DNA of 64,000 bases from Iningainema tapete BLCC-T55. Lineage in GTDB: Bacteria; Cyanobacteriota; Cyanobacteriia; Cyanobacteriales; Nostocaceae. Numbering within the stretch: the stretch's first letter is position 1; each line of letters opens with the position of its first letter. Of this stretch, positions 50,539 through 60,733 are shown piece by piece. The notes under the pieces are model-generated. The model did no database searches. It saw only the letters and a program-made list of their open reading frames with translations, and had not been told where the DNA came from. Where the stretch lies: NCBI RefSeq assembly GCF_014698965.1, contig NZ_JACXAE010000082.1, forward strand, positions 33,665-97,664, in the 5' to 3' direction. Position numbers and translations under genes: made by a program.

Positions 50539-53242
50539 GACGACTACTAGATTAACACCATTTGAAGATGCTTTACATCTGTCTTCCATGCTCAGAGTGG
50601 CACTGGATGGGAGAGATGTAGGTGCTTACCTTTTGACAAAGGGCAACCAAAAAGATCAGTTCTGTTTTGTTTTTGGTTTTGAGTGCCGAGGTATTCACAC
50701 TACCTTGACAACTGACCAGATTGACACAATTTGTAATAATATCGAAGTCGGGTTAAAAGATATCCCCACAGGTGAAAGAATGACGTTTCATATGGGGTCT
50801 TTTAGTTCAGATAAAATACGCCAAAAAGAACTTACAGAACTAATTAAAAAAACGACATCGCCAAATATTAAATATCTGCTGATGGCAGAGCGATCGCGCA
50901 TTCAAGAACTGACTCGTTCTGGGATCCGCAAACCAAAGTTTCTGCGGGTGTATGTAACATACACTGTCGAACCAAACTCGACAGAAACCTCAGATTGGAT
51001 CGAGAGGTTTTTGGCAAGAGGTGAATTATGGTGGTTAAAATTCAAAGGTGATTTTACAGAAGCAGAAAACCAGCGCATTGAGACTGTAATTACCAATGCT
51101 TATAAAGAAGGTTTTCGTCGTTGGGAACAAATATTATCTAACCAAATGGGCTTGGATATCAAGCCAATGAATGCTGTTGAACTTTGGGGAGAAATTTGGC
51201 GAAGATTTAACGATACTCAGCCCATAGATATTCCCCAATTGGTTACATTAGATGAAAATGGACTGCACGAACAAGTTTATTCAGATTTAGCTAGTACTAA
51301 GTTGCTCATAGACAATCTCCATAGTACAACTTTGTTGATGGAGTCTAGTGTACCATGTGCCGATCGCCGCTGGGTTCACGCTAACAATCGTTATATTGGC
51401 GTGATGACATTTCTAGAAAAACCAGGAGGTTGGTCAAGTAAATCTTCTCAATTACGCTATTTATGGGAACTTCTGGCTAGAGAAAGGGTTGTTGATACAG
51501 AAATTATTTGTCAGTTGACGGCAGCTAATCCAGCTATAGTAAAAGGTACTTTGCAAAGGGTACTGAAGCAGTCAAATACTACCGCATTGTTAGCGCAGGA
51601 AAAAAGTAAGACTATTGATGTTAGTGCGCAAATGAAGATGAGGAAATCGGTGGCGGCGCAAGAGCAATTGTATGAAGGAGCAGTACCGATTTACACAGCT
51701 ATAGCAATTTTAGTGCATCGCCCCAATCTGGAGCAGTTAGAAGAAGCGACAAGATACATTGAAAGCTGTTTTACTCGCCCTGCACAAGTAGTTAGAGAAG
51801 TAGAGTACGCTTGGAAAACTTGGCTGCAAACACTACCAATAGTGTGGGAAAGCTTGTTAGCAAAACCCTTTAACCGTCGCCAGCTTTATTTAACTAATGA
51901 AGTGATGGGATTGATGCCGTTAGTGCAAACTAGGGCAGGTGATAAAAAAGGTTTTGAGTTGATAGCCGAAGAAGGGGGAACGCCGGTTCATCTGGATTTG
52001 TTTAACCAGCATAAAAATTTAGCGCTGTTTGCGACAACTCGTGCTGGTAAGTCAGTATTAGTTTCGGGGATTTTGACTCAAGCTTTGGCGCATAACATCC
52101 CTGTAGTGGTGTTGGATTATCCCAAACCGGATGGTACATCTACCTTTACAGATTATACAGGATTTATGGAGGAGAATGGAGCTTACTTTGACATCTCGAA
52201 ACAATCGAATAACTTGTTTGAGCAGCCAGACTTGCGATCGCTGCCCCCAGAAGAACAACGTGATCGGATGCTTGATTATGTCTCGTTCCTAGAGTCAGCT
52301 TTGATGACAATGATTTTAGGATCGTCAACGGAAAATCAGCTACTTGCACAAACGGTACGCTCAATTATCAACTTGGCTTTAGGAACCTTCTTTACTGATG
52401 AGGGGATCAAACAGCGATATCGAGATGCAATTGAGGAGGGATTAGGTTCTGTAGCTTGGCAAAAAACCCCTACATTACAAGATTTTGTCACATTCTGCTC
52501 TCCAGAACATCTGGAACTGGATAGTTTAGGGGGGGCGATAGAAGATGCGCTGAGTCAAATTCGTTTGCGCTTGCGGTTTTGGCTTTCTAGTCGCGTAGGG
52601 CAAGCAATTTCTTCACCATCTAGCTTCCGTACTGATGCTCAACTTCTGGTTTTTGCGCTGAGAAACTTGTCGGATAGTGAAGATGCTGCAGTATTATCAT
52701 TGAGTGCTTATTCAGCAGCACTAAGGCGATCGCTAAGTAGTCCATCTTCAATCTTCTTTATCGACGAAGCACCAATTCTATTTGAATTCGATCAAATTGC
52801 CAGCTTAGTTGGGAGAATTTGTGCCAACGGTGCTAAAGCGGGGATCAGAGTCATTCTATCAGCACAAGACCCAGATACCATTGCCAAATCTAAAGCCGCA
52901 TCGAAAATTTTGCAAAACTTGTCAACCCGATTAATTGGGCGTATTCAGCCAGTAGCAGTAGATAGTTTTACAAATATCTTAAAATATCCCCGCGAAATTA
53001 TTGCCCGCAATGCATCAGAAAGCTTCTTTCCTCGCAAAGAAGGTGTATATAGTCAATGGCTACTAGATGATAACGGTATTTATACCTTCTGTCGCTATTA
53101 TCCTGGTTATGAGCAATTGGCAGTAGTTGCTAACAATCCCCATGAACAAACTGCTCGTACACAAGCTATGCAGGAATACGGTGATAAGTATGAGGCGATT
53201 TCTGTCTTTGCGCGTCAGTTATTGGCGGCGTTGCGGGGATGA
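50492..53242 (+). CDS. VirB4/TraC-like conjugative ATPase
   Basis: GTPVHLDLFNQHKNLALFATTRAGKSVLVSGILTQAL; Walker B SSIFFIDEAPILFEFD; VILSAQDPDTIAKSKAASKILQNLSTRLIGRI. Confidence 0.88.
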   Translation: MKQKIGKQSVGGSGGETTTRLTPFEDALHLSSMLRVALDGRDVGAYLLTKGNQKDQFCFVFGFECRGIHTTLTTDQIDTICNNIEVGLKDIPTGERMTFHMGSFSSDKIRQKELTELIKKTTSPNIKYLLMAERSRIQELTRSGIRKPKFLRVYVTYTVEPNSTETSDWIERFLARGELWWLKFKGDFTEAENQRIETVITNAYKEGFRRWEQILSNQMGLDIKPMNAVELWGEIWRRFNDTQPIDIPQLVTLDENGLHEQVYSDLASTKLLIDNLHSTTLLMESSVPCADRRWVHANNRYIGVMTFLEKPGGWSSKSSQLRYLWELLARERVVDTEIICQLTAANPAIVKGTLQRVLKQSNTTALLAQEKSKTIDVSAQMKMRKSVAAQEQLYEGAVPIYTAIAILVHRPNLEQLEEATRYIESCFTRPAQVVREVEYAWKTWLQTLPIVWESLLAKPFNRRQLYLTNEVMGLMPLVQTRAGDKKGFELIAEEGGTPVHLDLFNQHKNLALFATTRAGKSVLVSGILTQALAHNIPVVVLDYPKPDGTSTFTDYTGFMEENGAYFDISKQSNNLFEQPDLRSLPPEEQRDRMLDYVSFLESALMTMILGSSTENQLLAQTVRSIINLALGTFFTDEGIKQRYRDAIEEGLGSVAWQKTPTLQDFVTFCSPEHLELDSLGGAIEDALSQIRLRLRFWLSSRVGQAISSPSSFRTDAQLLVFALRNLSDSEDAAVLSLSAYSAALRRSLSSPSSIFFIDEAPILFEFDQIASLVGRICANGAKAGIRVILSAQDPDTIAKSKAASKILQNLSTRLIGRIQPVAVDSFTNILKYPREIIARNASESFFPRKEGVYSQWLLDDNGIYTFCRYYPGYEQLAVVANNPHEQTARTQAMQEYGDKYEAISVFARQLLAALRG

Positions 53243-53386
53243 GAACCCCCCTAGCCCCCCTTAGAAGGGGGGAATAAAGCCCCCTTTACAAGGGGGGTTG
53301 GGGGGTATCAACTATATTGTGGGAGATGGGGTGTTGAAAATAGGCAAAATATCAACTAGCTAAATTTATTTTTTAGGTAAAAATTT

Positions 53387-54262
53387 ATGCGCAAAACTAC
53401 CATTTTGACTCTTTCTTTAGCATTGCTAGGAATATTACCAGTTCTAGCACAGCAAATTAACCCTGATGATTTTACTAATACTTTCATCGGTAATAATAAT
53501 GAGAATCTGGGCAAGGTTCAAGATGATTTTTTTAATTATGCAAACGCTTTACAAGAATATCTCAATAATAACCTAACCAGAAAATTACAGCCAGTAGAAG
53601 ACTACGCTTCTAAAAATGCGATTGACGCTTCTCGAGGCAATCTTCAAATACACGATCCTTTTGCATTAGAAGACAGAGTTAAAGAGTACATCATTAACAA
53701 TCCCATCCCAAATAAATTTGAAAATAATCAAGAGCTACAAACATTGAGTGCTAGCAATGAAATTAATCGCCAAATTGCTCTGAGCGCAGTACAAGGTAAT
53801 TTAGGTAGAGAAGGGCAGTATCGATTACAAGGGAAGTTTAATGATGTGCAAAGTTTCCTGGAAAGAGTTGATAAATTTGTAGACAATGTTAAGGAAAATC
53901 AAAATAATTTCCTCAATCAATTAGTACAACAAGCTTGTCAAGTCAATCCTACTACTAATGTGATTGGCACAGCATGTGGAAGTGCAATTCAATCAAATTT
54001 ACAGGTTCAAAGCTTAATCATTCAGGGTGGGCAAGCAAAGATGATGGGGGAAACGCTTGTTACTACAACGCAACTAAATCAAGCTATGCAGTACTCTAAC
54101 TTGAATTTGGCAAATATTTCTCAACAGATGGAAGATGTAAATCGGGCGAGAAGAGTGGATGCATCAGTAGAGACAGCGCGACTTTTAAGAGCTACTGCTC
54201 AAGTAGATTTGCTGGGAATAGGAGAACAGGATTCAGACGGCAGGAATCAGGCATCAAACTAA
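53387..54262 (+). CDS. Secreted protein at a VirB5-like position
   Basis: Signal peptide MRKTTILTLSLALLGILPVLAQQ; coiled-coil-rich C-terminal half. Confidence 0.5.
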   Translation: MRKTTILTLSLALLGILPVLAQQINPDDFTNTFIGNNNENLGKVQDDFFNYANALQEYLNNNLTRKLQPVEDYASKNAIDASRGNLQIHDPFALEDRVKEYIINNPIPNKFENNQELQTLSASNEINRQIALSAVQGNLGREGQYRLQGKFNDVQSFLERVDKFVDNVKENQNNFLNQLVQQACQVNPTTNVIGTACGSAIQSNLQVQSLIIQGGQAKMMGETLVTTTQLNQAMQYSNLNLANISQQMEDVNRARRVDASVETARLLRATAQVDLLGIGEQDSDGRNQASN

Positions 54263-54280
54263 ATTTTTCTATCTTCTTAA

Positions 54281-55333
54281 ATGTGGCTAAATAGTTCAGA
54301 CATGTTTGCACAAATTGGTGTTAATGAGATTATTAACAATGGTGCGGCGACGGCAAGAAGTATTGCTAGTAGCTGGAATCAGCAATGGTTAAGTTTATTG
54401 CAGAATGACACCAACAATAATATATATGGAGCGCTGACAAATCTAGGTGTCTTTTTTGCAGTGGGAACTCTGCTATTTTTCATGATCCAATGGTTAAGAG
54501 ATGTTTTAGATGGTGAATATTCGCGTCCAATATCTGCATTAATTTGGCCATTTGTTGTTGTATTACTGTTAACAAACTCCGGACAAGGAACGATGTTGTC
54601 TAGCCTTACTCTGGGTGTGCGAGATTTACTTAATGGAGTGAATCAGCAAGTAGTTGATGCAGGCAATATTGAGCAAAATTACCAGCAAGCATTGAATATG
54701 AGTATTGCGGAAGAAGTAGCTGGTTCCTACTTACGTCCTTGTCAGTCACTTACCGGACAACAACAAGCTGATTGCTTGATTATCGCTAGAGACAAAATTA
54801 ACGAGCTTTGGGATGAGTATAGAAGTTTATATGGCGATCGCCCTTGGATAACTAGACTACAAAATCAAGTTGTTCTATATTCTGAGAATACAGGCAATGT
54901 ACCAGAGATTGCATTTAATTCCTTCTTGGGTTCGACAGTACAAACAAGTATCAAAACTTTTTTCATTTCCTTGCAATTTGCTTTCCAGAATCTGCTAGAA
55001 TCTGCAATGTTGCTTGTAGCAGTTTTAGGACCATTGGCTGTAGGTGGATCTTTGCTACCTGTAGCCGGTAAACCTATTTTTGCATGGTTGACAGGGTTTT
55101 TATCGGTGGGAATTGCTAAAATTTCCTTCAACATTATCGCCATTGTTACTGCTACAGTGATTGTCAATGGACCAGCACAAGATGCCAATGCTACTAATCC
55201 CGACTTAATGTGGTTCATAATTTTTCTGGGACTTTTGGCACCGATTTTATCTTTAGCTCTGGCTGCAGCTGGGGGATTTGCAGTATTTAACGCGATCTCG
55301 AATACAGCTTCTTGGGTGAGGGCAAGAGTGTAA
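54281..55333 (+). CDS. TrbL/VirB6-like polytopic membrane protein
   Basis: Multiple TMs: LLESAMLLVAVLGPLAVGGSLLPVAGKPIFAWLTGFLSVGIAKISFNIIAIV. Confidence 0.7.
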   Translation: MWLNSSDMFAQIGVNEIINNGAATARSIASSWNQQWLSLLQNDTNNNIYGALTNLGVFFAVGTLLFFMIQWLRDVLDGEYSRPISALIWPFVVVLLLTNSGQGTMLSSLTLGVRDLLNGVNQQVVDAGNIEQNYQQALNMSIAEEVAGSYLRPCQSLTGQQQADCLIIARDKINELWDEYRSLYGDRPWITRLQNQVVLYSENTGNVPEIAFNSFLGSTVQTSIKTFFISLQFAFQNLLESAMLLVAVLGPLAVGGSLLPVAGKPIFAWLTGFLSVGIAKISFNIIAIVTATVIVNGPAQDANATNPDLMWFIIFLGLLAPILSLALAAAGGFAVFNAISNTASWVRARV

Positions 55334-55361
55334 CAACTTTTGCGCTGGAATACTTATAATA

Positions 55362-56234
55362 ATGACTAATGGGGGATACGAAAGGTTTAGGGGAACGGGA
55401 GGGGTAATGGTAAGTTTACTAGAAAAACGAAAAAAACGCACTGGGGGTATTCTGACGCTCTTTGCGCTGACTACTTTTGGGCTGCATGTAGTAGCTTTAT
55501 TTTTATTAATATCTCAAGGGTTAGCTATTCGCAACCTCAGTCTGCAAAAATCTCCCACTTTCGAGCAACTAATTGATGGTAAACCAGTCACTGTTGCCAA
55601 CGATTTGGAACGGGAGCCACAAGCAATTCGTCAGTTTGTCAGTCAAACAATGACATCTATGTTCAACTGGTCAGGAACCCTACCAGCACAAAGTATAGAA
55701 CAAGCTACTAACCCTATACCAGATCAAGGAATATCTGTTCAAACCTCAACAGGCTCCAGCAAAAAAGTTACGACAAGCAGCTGGATTGCTAGTTTTGGCA
55801 TATCAGAAGATTTTCGCAAGGGTTTCTTAAGCACAATTGCTCAAATCACACCCGCAGAAGTCTTCACGAAAAACCCTAATCAAGCTATTTCAGGGCAATT
55901 AGTTATTAAACGGGTTTATCCTCCTGTCAAAATTGCCGAAGGTAAGTGGCGAGTTGGGATAGTTGCTGATTTGGTACAAAAAAAACGTTCTCAAGAAGAG
56001 CAGAAATTAATAGTTCCTTTTAACAAAGATTTGCTAGTCAGAGCAGTGGACACTTTTGTTTATCCACTATCTAACACAACAACTGATTTGCAAAAAGCAG
56101 TATATAGTATCCGTAATGCAAAAATGGAGATTTATGAAATTCGGAATTTATGTTTGATAGATGGATATAACACACAGACAAATGATAGTTTGAATTCTTG
56201 TGTTCCTGGTAGTTCCGGTAGTTTTATTAAATAA
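55362..56234 (+). CDS. VirB8-like protein, copy A
   Basis: Single N-terminal TM then FEQLIDGKPVTVANDLEREPQAIRQFVSQTMTSMFNWSG; paralogous to the next ORF. Confidence 0.55.
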   Translation: MTNGGYERFRGTGGVMVSLLEKRKKRTGGILTLFALTTFGLHVVALFLLISQGLAIRNLSLQKSPTFEQLIDGKPVTVANDLEREPQAIRQFVSQTMTSMFNWSGTLPAQSIEQATNPIPDQGISVQTSTGSSKKVTTSSWIASFGISEDFRKGFLSTIAQITPAEVFTKNPNQAISGQLVIKRVYPPVKIAEGKWRVGIVADLVQKKRSQEEQKLIVPFNKDLLVRAVDTFVYPLSNTTTDLQKAVYSIRNAKMEIYEIRNLCLIDGYNTQTNDSLNSCVPGSSGSFIK

Positions 56235-56249
56235 TATTATTAATTATTA

Positions 56250-56930
56250 ATGCAGTTACTTAAATCAGAAAACAAGAAAACTAACATACTGCCACTATTA
56301 GCAGTAGCAACATTTGGTTTAAATATAATTACTTTGTTAGTTTTAATGTTTCATGGAACTATATTACAGCAGTTGAACCGCAAAAATGCCACTCCAAGTT
56401 TAGCGCAACTGGCTGATGGTAGTGCTATCACAGTAGATCCGAAACAAAATATAGAGCGTCATCCAGAAACAATTCGGCGTTTTGTGGGTGAAACTATGAC
56501 TTTATTATTTACATGGTCGCAAAAACAGCCACCAAAAAATGTTTGGTTAATTGGTTCTCAACTACTAGCTAATGGTTTTCGGCAAAAATTTGAGACAGAA
56601 ATTTATAATTTAGGTCCTGAATATCAATCAGGAAATATAAGTAGAGGTACAGAAGGTTTATTGCTGTTACAAAGAGTTTCTCGACCAGAACAAATAGGTA
56701 AAGGCAAGTGGAAAGTGGAGGTGTTAGCAAATTATTTAACTTTGACAAGTTATGACTCTATAGGTAAGTCAACTCCTTTGAATAAACAAATATTAGTGAG
56801 GGTAGTAGATGATATACCAACTTCACCACCCAATGGACAACTTCCTTTGCAATTAGCAGTTCACCGCCTGGGTGAAGCAAAGCTAGAAATCTATAATATT
56901 TGTGACATTACAGAAAAAAACTGTTCCTAA
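56250..56930 (+). CDS. VirB8-like protein, copy B
   Basis: LAQLADGSAITVDPKQNIERHPETIRRFVGETMTLLFTWSQ aligns with copy A. Confidence 0.55.
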   Translation: MQLLKSENKKTNILPLLAVATFGLNIITLLVLMFHGTILQQLNRKNATPSLAQLADGSAITVDPKQNIERHPETIRRFVGETMTLLFTWSQKQPPKNVWLIGSQLLANGFRQKFETEIYNLGPEYQSGNISRGTEGLLLLQRVSRPEQIGKGKWKVEVLANYLTLTSYDSIGKSTPLNKQILVRVVDDIPTSPPNGQLPLQLAVHRLGEAKLEIYNICDITEKNCS

Positions 56931-56951
56931 AAATAAATCTTATTTAAAACT

Positions 56952-58712
56952 ATGACTAAAGATAAAATTCCCTCAGAACCTCCTCTAAATAGTTCAAATA
57001 CTCCAACCGTCCATGATTCTCAAAATAATGCTTCGAATTGGGAATCACGGATGGCAAGATTGGTTGGTTTGGAAGAAGAATCTCACTCTTCTGGAGAAGC
57101 AACCACTACAAGACAGCCTCTGCCTGAACCAGAAGAACCACAATCTGTTCAAAGTCGATCGCCTCTGTCATCTAACCCCTTTGCCAAGCTAGGCTTAGTA
57201 GGAGCAGGAACCTTGGCTCTGATTGTGTTTGCAGGCGTGTTTTTGACACTGGCAATGAATATCGGCAATCAAAAGCCCAAACCAAATCCTAATCTTGTAG
57301 TACAACCGCGATCGCAACCCACAACCAAACCAACTCCAGAACTACAACAAGAAGAAATAGAAGCACTAAAAACGAAACTTGCCCTAGCAGAACAAGCACA
57401 AGCTGTGCAATTAGCGCAACGACAACTGAGAAATCAAAAATCAACACCAACACCGCGAATTACAACTCAGCCCACTCGACGCCCAGAACCGCCACGAGTT
57501 GTCTACAGAGATAGACCATCAGTGGTAGCACAAAGAATACCAACACCTGTACAAACAGTTTACTTGCCTGCACGAGAGCCAGTAAAGCGCCCACAACCTC
57601 AACCAACCCGAATTACTCAACTACGACGAGAGCCGCCTCGGCAAGTAGCGACTGTACCCAGAAGAACCCTACCACCTGTATTGCCACCACTCCAACCTTC
57701 ACAACCGATCCCCACACCACCACCTTTGACACCAACTCCATCTTCTACACCAGATCCCATGCAAGAGTGGGCAAGGTTGGCGAAGTTGGGTAGCTACGGT
57801 CAAGTACCAGGTACTAAAAACCAAGGCGTAAATAATGCTACAATTGCTCAAGCAAACACAATTCCAGCACCACAACCTCTCACAGTCACTAAACCACCAA
57901 TTAGAGTTATCAATCCGCCCAGCCCCAGCCCGGTAAGTACTGCTACGAAGCAAAATTCCAAATCAGCAGTGGTAGGAAGTACTGCTAAAGCTGTATTAGT
58001 AACAGCTGTATATGGGGAAACTACTCCTACTAACAGAAGTAATACTCGTAGTGGAAATAATAGTGGCAATAATAATAGCGATAGTGGCAACAAAGAAGTA
58101 TTTGTAGCGCGGTTAACTGAGCCATTAAAAGCTGCTGATGGTACTTCTATCCTACCTAAAGACACACAAATATACTTGAACAATGATTCCACTTCCGATT
58201 CTGGTTTGATGAGGCTTAATGTCATCAAAGTTAGTTGGCAAGAAAAGAATGGTAATCGCGTAGAAAGGAACATCCCAGAAGGTAGTTTAGTGATTCGTGG
58301 TTCCAATGGTCAACCTACAGTAGGAGAGCAAAATCAAATTAGTACTGGCGGTTCACGCTTGGGAAGTGATATTAGAACAGGCATTTTCTCCGGTATTAAT
58401 AAAGGAGCAGAGTATGTTAACCGTCCCAGACAAGAGTGCGATACTCTTCCTTATCCAGTATTGAACGGTAATACTAATCCAAACGAAAACAACTCCCAAA
58501 ATACTATCACTTACAGAAGTTGCTATAACGCTAGCCCAGATCCAAGCATTGCCGCTGGATTTGTAGAAGGTATTACAAGAAGTATTGGTACTAATTTAGA
58601 GCAACGTAGTCGAGCGTCAAACGTTCCTAGACCACCACAACGAACTAACCTTTGGGTTTTGTCAGCAGGAAAACAAGTTGTACTGTTTGTTAATCAACCA
58701 ATACAGCTTTGA
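56952..58712 (+). CDS. VirB10/TrbI-like protein
   Basis: N-terminal TM, Pro-rich linker, C-terminal VFVARLTEPLKAADGTSILPKDTQIYL...GSLVIRGSNGQP...IRTGIFSGINKGAEYVN. Confidence 0.8.
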   Translation: MTKDKIPSEPPLNSSNTPTVHDSQNNASNWESRMARLVGLEEESHSSGEATTTRQPLPEPEEPQSVQSRSPLSSNPFAKLGLVGAGTLALIVFAGVFLTLAMNIGNQKPKPNPNLVVQPRSQPTTKPTPELQQEEIEALKTKLALAEQAQAVQLAQRQLRNQKSTPTPRITTQPTRRPEPPRVVYRDRPSVVAQRIPTPVQTVYLPAREPVKRPQPQPTRITQLRREPPRQVATVPRRTLPPVLPPLQPSQPIPTPPPLTPTPSSTPDPMQEWARLAKLGSYGQVPGTKNQGVNNATIAQANTIPAPQPLTVTKPPIRVINPPSPSPVSTATKQNSKSAVVGSTAKAVLVTAVYGETTPTNRSNTRSGNNSGNNNSDSGNKEVFVARLTEPLKAADGTSILPKDTQIYLNNDSTSDSGLMRLNVIKVSWQEKNGNRVERNIPEGSLVIRGSNGQPTVGEQNQISTGGSRLGSDIRTGIFSGINKGAEYVNRPRQECDTLPYPVLNGNTNPNENNSQNTITYRSCYNASPDPSIAAGFVEGITRSIGTNLEQRSRASNVPRPPQRTNLWVLSAGKQVVLFVNQPIQL

Positions 58713-58761
58713 ATGTAGAGACGCCATATATTGCGTCTATATCTTAACAAAAAATCGAATA

Positions 58762-59481
58762 ATGAACAACATCATCTACCAAAAGAACATCCCCAAAAAT
58801 CCCTATTTACAGCCTTTAATTTCCCTTTTTGTTTCAGCAGCAGCGTTATTACTAGCAGATAGTGCCATAGCTAATAATTCTGTTTTACGTTCTATATTTT
58901 CCTGCCAAGCTCAGGGTTTAGGGGGAGCAACACCCAACATTACAGTTTGGTTTCAGCAAGGTACAAACTTGAGCTTTATTCCCACTGGAGAAACAATTAA
59001 AAAAGTTTGGTTAGACGACCCATCACAGGTAACATTAGATTTTGATGGTCCAATGTGCCAGTTTGGTCAAGATAACAACACAGGAAATTGTGAAAACTCC
59101 GGTGCAAATGTCATTCACCTGCGACGAATTAAAAAACTAAATATTCCCGGACTTCCTAATACTGATACTACTCTTTTAACAGTGATAACAGAAGGGCAAG
59201 GCAGAAGAAATTTGTACACTTTCCAAGTTAACTATGGTGATGGTGATCCTGAATATAAAACTTTAGCAGTTTATCCTGATGCCGCTTCTAATACTGGAGC
59301 ATCTTGTATTAGACCAAATAATCCACCAACTCAAACTCCCAGAGTTACTCCGTTACAACCAACCAGAAACAACAATACACCAACAAGGAACAATAAGCCA
59401 GTAATACCTCCGGCAAACGACGAGAATACTCCAAGTTCTGGCGAACCGCTAGAATCACCCAACGAGAGAAGAGATGACTAG
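58762..59481 (+). CDS. VirB9-like secreted protein, copy A
   Basis: SIFSCQAQGLGGATPNITVWFQQGTNLSFIPTGETIKKVWLDDPSQVTLDFDG...VIHLRRIKKLNIPGLPNTDTTLLTVITEGQGRRNLYTFQVNYG. Confidence 0.6.
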   Translation: MNNIIYQKNIPKNPYLQPLISLFVSAAALLLADSAIANNSVLRSIFSCQAQGLGGATPNITVWFQQGTNLSFIPTGETIKKVWLDDPSQVTLDFDGPMCQFGQDNNTGNCENSGANVIHLRRIKKLNIPGLPNTDTTLLTVITEGQGRRNLYTFQVNYGDGDPEYKTLAVYPDAASNTGASCIRPNNPPTQTPRVTPLQPTRNNNTPTRNNKPVIPPANDENTPSSGEPLESPNERRDD

Positions 59482-59493
59482 ATTAATAATGAT

Positions 59494-59514
59494 TTATACC
59501 TTAATATTATAGCA
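59494..59514 (+). repeat. 21-bp direct repeat, left copy (ttataccttaatattatagca)
   Basis: Identical to 60549-60569. Confidence 0.9.
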
Positions 59515-59524
59515 GTAAACAACA

Positions 59525-59557
59525 AGATCCCCGACTTCTTTAAGAAGTCGGGGATCT
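59525..59557. terminator. Perfect 16-bp hairpin (agatccccgacttctt / aagaagtcggggatct); terminator or interspersed repeat
   Basis: Perfect inverted repeat downstream of VirB9-like copy A. Confidence 0.6.
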
Positions 59558-59752
59558 GAGGCTACTTCATTCCCTACGCTCGCACCATGTACTCAAGTAT
59601 ATGGCGCGAGTAGCACCAAGTCCGTTAAAACGGACTGAAAATCAACAATTTATTCGGTTTTAACCGACTTGAGCTATCAGCCTATAACTTCAATTCTAGG
59701 CTGTAGATTGTAAAAGAACGAAATAGCCCAGGAAACTAGGTTTATGAAGGTA

Positions 59753-60157
59753 CTAATAACTGTACTGACTTATGTACTCGATAAGAAGTAACCGCAGATA
59801 GTTGAGTTTTTCTACATAGTTTTTTAGCTGTGGATACTCATTTTCTTCATGAAAATACCATTCGACAAAGTAAGAGTTATAAAATATTTGTAGTTGCTTC
59901 AATTTTTCAAAAATTTCTTGAGGATTTTCTAAAAAATTATTGGTTATTAATTGAGAGGTGTACCCTCTGATATCGGTTGTAAAAATTTCTATTTCCCCCA
60001 AAATTGAAAAATCTCTTGACTCTTCCCAATGAGTAAGTTTTCGTCGTTCTTCTCGTGTATTTTTATAATCAATCAATAATTGATTTAGTACTTTAGTAAT
60101 ATAATCTTTTGCCGTGTTAGGATTGTTAGAAATATTTCCGGTTTCTAAGTAACGCAT
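59753..60157 (-). CDS. Putative immunity/antidote partner of the upstream toxin-like gene
   Basis: 134 aa, 17 bp after the toxin-like ORF on the same strand; no recognised family. Confidence 0.4.
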   Translation of the reverse strand: MRYLETGNISNNPNTAKDYITKVLNQLLIDYKNTREERRKLTHWEESRDFSILGEIEIFTTDIRGYTSQLITNNFLENPQEIFEKLKQLQIFYNSYFVEWYFHEENEYPQLKNYVEKLNYLRLLLIEYISQYSY

Positions 60158-60174
60158 AATCTCTGTTTAAAGGC

Positions 60175-60516
60175 TTAATTTTCCCCGTATGATACTATTT
60201 TCCCATTCCTTTCAATCAGAAACTCATTTCCTTTATTCCACCTAACTGCACCGTCACTAAGTATTTTCTTACGAGCGCCCTTTTTGTTAAAATTCTTTGC
60301 TTTTCTTAAATATTTTAAATAATTATTCTCAAAATCATGTCTATCAGCATGATCTACAATGCTTAAGGCTAAAGTAGAGTAGGTAGCTTTATCCCAATTT
60401 TCCATGAGAATTTTAATTTCGGCTATCTCGTCCTCTGTATATCCCCTAAATAAAATTTGCTCATAGGGATCTGTTGGCTGAGGTTGGGCAGATTTGCCTT
60501 GATTGTTGGGATTCAT
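60175..60516 (-). CDS. Putative secreted-toxin domain (polymorphic-toxin C-terminus-like)
   Basis: SIVDHADRHDFENNYLKYLRKAKNFNKKGARKKILSDGAVRWNKGNEFLIERNGKIVSYGEN resembles toxin C-terminal domains; 113 aa. Confidence 0.45.
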   Translation of the reverse strand: MNPNNQGKSAQPQPTDPYEQILFRGYTEDEIAEIKILMENWDKATYSTLALSIVDHADRHDFENNYLKYLRKAKNFNKKGARKKILSDGAVRWNKGNEFLIERNGKIVSYGEN

Positions 60517-60548
60517 CTAAACACATAACGAAACTAGGGTGTAGGGGA

Positions 60549-60569
60549 TTATACCTTAATATTATAGCA
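60549..60569 (+). repeat. 21-bp direct repeat, right copy
   Basis: ttataccttaatattatagca identical to 59494-59514. Confidence 0.9.
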
Positions 60570-60579
60570 ATCCTAAATG

Positions 60580-60637
60580 ACGAAAACGCTATTGCTACTA
60601 AAACAGCAGTGATCAAATACTTTGAATCTAAAGATAA
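60580..60637 (+). pseudogene. 58-bp identical fragment of the photolyase 3' end
   Basis: acgaaaacgctattgctactaaaacagcagtgatcaaatactttgaatctaaagataa = 63051-63108. Confidence 0.93.
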
Positions 60638-60733
60638 CAGATAAAATGCAAGTCTTATGATTTTTGTAGAAACGCGAAATTTTTCATCTCTATTTTTGGT
60701 ATCCTAACAATAAATATAATTCAGTATTCATAG

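Noticed and set aside
57848-58306. 152-aa minus-strand ORF (hydrophobic LLLPLLFPLRVLLLLVG)
   Set aside because: Antisense to the Asn/Ser-rich part of the VirB10-like gene; composition artefact.
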